DNA from: Leptospira alexanderi serovar Manhao 3 str. L 60 | GTDB lineage: Bacteria; Spirochaetota; Leptospiria; Leptospirales; Leptospiraceae | Reading direction: 5' to 3' | Length of the DNA: 17,500 bases | NCBI RefSeq assembly: GCF_000243815.2 | Contig: NZ_AHMT02000047.1 | Span: 7,501-25,000 of the forward strand | In this document: positions 1-17,500 of the stretch, piece by piece | How the letters are laid out: every line of letters begins with the position of its first letter | Position numbering within the stretch: position 1 is the stretch's first letter | The notes under the pieces: generated by a model | Database searches by the model: none | Seen by the model: the letters and a program-made list of their open reading frames with translations, nothing else | What the model was told of the DNA's origin: nothing | Position numbers and translations under genes: made by a program

Positions 1-2814
<2,814 letters not shown>

Positions 2815-2824
2815 AATACGTTTG

Positions 2825-2895
2825 CCTATCCTTGAATTTTAGGCCGAAAGCGACAAGTCGCCAGTTCCCCAAACGAAAAACGTCGTAAGGATAGG
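2825..2895 (-). promoter_or_regulatory. Inverted repeat in the ychF-mutY gap that covers the mutY ribosome binding site
   Basis: CCTATCCTT at 2825-2833 and AAGGATAGG at 2887-2895 form a perfect 9-bp inverted repeat with 53 bases between. On the transcribed minus strand the arm next to mutY reads AAGGATAGG, ten bases before the TTG start, and is the best Shine-Dalgarno candidate. The other arm lies seven bases after the ychF stop. The spacer holds a second small hairpin, GCGA-CAAG-TCGC at 2850-2861. Pairing would hide the ribosome site. The structure is read from sequence; regulation is inference. Confidence 0.45.
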
Positions 2896-2901
2896 ATTTC
2901 A

Positions 2902-4024
<1,123 letters not shown>

Positions 4025-4044
4025 CGAAGCGAAAAGTAAAATCG

Positions 4045-4986
<942 letters not shown>

Positions 4987-4992
4987 CTTAAG

Positions 4993-7972
<2,980 letters not shown>

Positions 7973-7975
7973 GGT

Positions 7976-7984
7976 TCACCTCCC
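7976..7984 (-). promoter_or_regulatory. Strong ribosome binding site that decides a TTG start
   Basis: GGGAGGTGA on the minus strand, with six bases between GGAGG and TTG, is the best Shine-Dalgarno match in the window. It fixes the start of the UVR-motif protein at the TTG rather than at a downstream codon. Confidence 0.8.
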
Positions 7985-7993
7985 ATATCTATG

Positions 7994-9060
<1,067 letters not shown>

Positions 9061-9061
9061 T

Positions 9062-11095
<2,034 letters not shown>

Positions 11096-11179
11096 TCGAA
11101 CTTTTTCAAGGACGACTAATTAACGTGAGCAGGGTCGTAAGAAAGTTTGGGCGAATCAGAAACTAAAGTGCAACGACTC

Positions 11180-11253
11180 CCTGAACTCAGGCGCAGAGCT
11201 TTCCTGAACTCAGCAAACACCTTCCTATGGGTCGGTGTTTAGGTCGCTCTGCG
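11180..11253. repeat. Hairpin repeat unit 0, split by a nested unit
   Basis: The lead-in CCTGAACTCAG (11180-11190) is followed by the arm CGCAGAGC (11192-11199), perfectly complementary to GCTCTGCG (11246-11253). The inner edges of the loop read TTTCCT (11200-11205) and AGGTC (11241-11245). These are the two ends of the loop seen intact in the other units, and unit 1 lies between them. Confidence 0.6.
11203..11240. repeat. Hairpin repeat unit 1, nested in unit 0
   Basis: A second CCTGAACTCAG (11203-11213) leads to the arm AAACACC (11215-11221), the loop TTCCTATGGGTC (11222-11233) and the perfect partner GGTGTTT (11234-11240). The plan is the same as in units 2 and 3, but the arms are different. 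Confidence 0.7.
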
Positions 11254-11305
11254 GGTCGTCGTCGCAGCTCGCGAATTTCATAGATAAAATGGCTCGCGAC
11301 CGCGC

Positions 11306-11342
11306 TTTAACTCAATGTTGCTGCCTACGATCGCAACATAAT
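11306..11342. repeat. Hairpin repeat unit 2
   Basis: TTTAACTCA is followed directly by the arm ATGTTGC (11315-11321), the loop TGCCTACGATC (11322-11332) and the perfect partner GCAACAT (11333-11339). It is about 85 percent identical to unit 3, and differences in the arms are matched on both sides of the stem. Confidence 0.75.
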
Positions 11343-11347
11343 GCTCC

Positions 11348-11362
11348 AATTCCTTCGGAATT
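11348..11362. repeat. Short hairpin between repeat units 2 and 3
   Basis: AATTCC and GGAATT pair perfectly around TTC. It lacks the loop and lead-in of the main repeat family and may be separate. Confidence 0.5.
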
Positions 11363-11400
11363 TAACTCAATGTTTCTCCCTACGGGTCGAAACATATAAT
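11361..11400. repeat. Hairpin repeat unit 3
   Basis: TTTAACTCA leads to the arm ATGTTTC (11370-11376), the loop TCCCTACGGGTC (11377-11388) and the perfect partner GAAACAT (11389-11395). Inside the loop CCC and GGG (11378-11380, 11384-11386) can pair around TAC, lengthening the structure. It starts 55 bases after unit 2. Confidence 0.75.
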
Positions 11401-11588
11401 CGCTTTCGCATTTTGTTATACCGAACTTACGTTAACTAATTCCTTTTAAAATTTTGGGACAAACTTTAAATTCGATTCTATAACATCCGAGCGGTTTTTT
11501 CTAAGTATATAATACCGATTGTAAATTCATAAAGCCTATCCATTACTTCTACGTTATGGCATATTTCGCTTAACAAAATCGGAATTTT

Positions 11589-12995
<1,407 letters not shown>

Positions 12996-13085
12996 ATCAA
13001 ATTGGAAAACTTTTTTATTGTTTTTCGTTCAATCAACTTTTTGAAATCGAATTTTAAGACTGTCGTTTGAAGATCAGAAATTTGG

Positions 13086-13138
13086 ATTTTTAGAAATCGA
13101 ATGGTTCCAAACAAAATACAATTGAATTTTTAGAAATC
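13086..13138. repeat. Pair of 13-base direct repeats in the hslU-dehydrogenase gap
   Basis: ATTTTTAGAAATC occurs at 13086-13098 and again at 13126-13138, exactly 40 bases apart, in the AT-rich 204-base gap upstream of the dehydrogenase gene. On the minus strand it reads GATTTCTAAAAAT. A paired operator is possible; chance in AT-rich DNA is not excluded. Confidence 0.4.
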
Positions 13139-13194
13139 TTTAAAAAAGCGAATCGGATAAACCTGAACCTCTAAGAATTCAAAACCATTAGATG

Positions 13195-14639
<1,445 letters not shown>

Positions 14640-14651
14640 ATATTTTTATCT

Positions 14652-16116
<1,465 letters not shown>

Positions 16117-16123
16117 CTGAATT

Positions 16124-16127
16124 CTCC
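16124..16127 (-). promoter_or_regulatory. Ribosome binding site that decides the xerC TTG start
   Basis: GGAG on the minus strand lies seven bases before the TTG, in the 22-base gap after the pth stop. The nearby ATG is in a different frame, which supports the TTG start. Confidence 0.6.
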
Positions 16128-16138
16128 ATACAATAGTC

Positions 16139-17500
<1,362 letters not shown>

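Larger units (their letters stand above)
11096..11588. other. Gene-free region between convergent genes, rich in structured repeats
   Basis: No credible coding frame fills these 493 bases. The first two thirds (about 11125-11400) are visibly richer in G+C than their surroundings and hold the hairpin repeat units listed separately, plus GGGTCG four times (11132, 11229, 11253, 11384) and TCGCGA twice. The remainder (about 11401-11588) is AT-rich. A TATAAT occurs at 11508-11513, but I see no -35 and no gene for it to serve. Because the genes on both sides converge, the hairpins are placed where they could end or process both transcripts. Confidence 0.8.

Noticed and set aside
11180..11400. CRISPR array in the repeat region
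   Set aside because: The units are not identical, spacing is irregular, the variable part is the paired arms rather than spacers, and there are no cas genes.
11508..11513. TATAAT as a plus-strand promoter
   Set aside because: There is no -35 box at proper distance and no plus-strand gene downstream.
13142..13149. Terminator after hslU at the A-run near 13142
   Set aside because: A T run exists on the transcribed strand but I find no stable stem directly before it.

Overview
The window looks like chromosome of a pathogenic Leptospira (Spirochaetes). The strongest clue is the right-edge gene, whose C-terminal half reads like the leucine-regulated citramalate synthase (CimA) I know from L. interrogans, though not word for word. 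The AT-leaning base composition, TTG starts, a loose spirochaete-type lipobox and futalosine-type menaquinone genes fit the same genus. The species is not decided here. I see no rRNA, tRNA, CRISPR array, insertion sequence or phage gene. The content is mostly chromosomal housekeeping.

Left part (1-5640, all minus strand, so read right to left): a ferritin-like putative diiron protein, a secreted protein of unknown function, the ATPase/GTPase ychF, a frameshifted mutY, and a UbiD-family decarboxylase that runs off the left edge. The UbiD gene starts inside the mutY stop codon (ATGA).

Middle (5743-7286, plus strand): a UbiA-type prenyltransferase and a UbiX-type flavin prenyltransferase overlapping by ATGA. 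With the UbiD gene these form the late menaquinone steps (mqnP, mqnM, mqnL): prenylation, prenyl-FMN synthesis and decarboxylation. They run convergently into a minus-strand operon (10197-7283): stand-alone lipoyl-domain protein, calcineurin-like phosphoesterase, Mrp/ApbC Fe-S carrier, and a small protein ending in a UVR-like motif. A divergent gene at 10265 encodes a GHKL-ATPase-like protein lacking a recognisable G1 box.

The only long gene-free stretch (11096-11588) lies between convergent genes. It holds the most unusual structure in the window: a family of hairpin units with the plan AACTCA, variable arm, conserved loop (CCTAyGGGTC-like), complementary arm. Arms differ between units but keep pairing, and one unit appears to have been inserted into the loop of another.

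Right part (minus strand, read right to left): cimA (partial), pth, xerC, hslV, hslU are tightly packed with overlaps or short gaps, probably one transcript with the xerC-hslV-hslU order also known from Bacillus. A PQQ-type sugar dehydrogenase-like lipoprotein follows, with a poorly defined start.

The main points for follow-up are the nested hairpin repeats, the mutY frameshift and the inverted repeat covering its ribosome binding site, and the lipoyl-phosphoesterase-Mrp-UVR operon.
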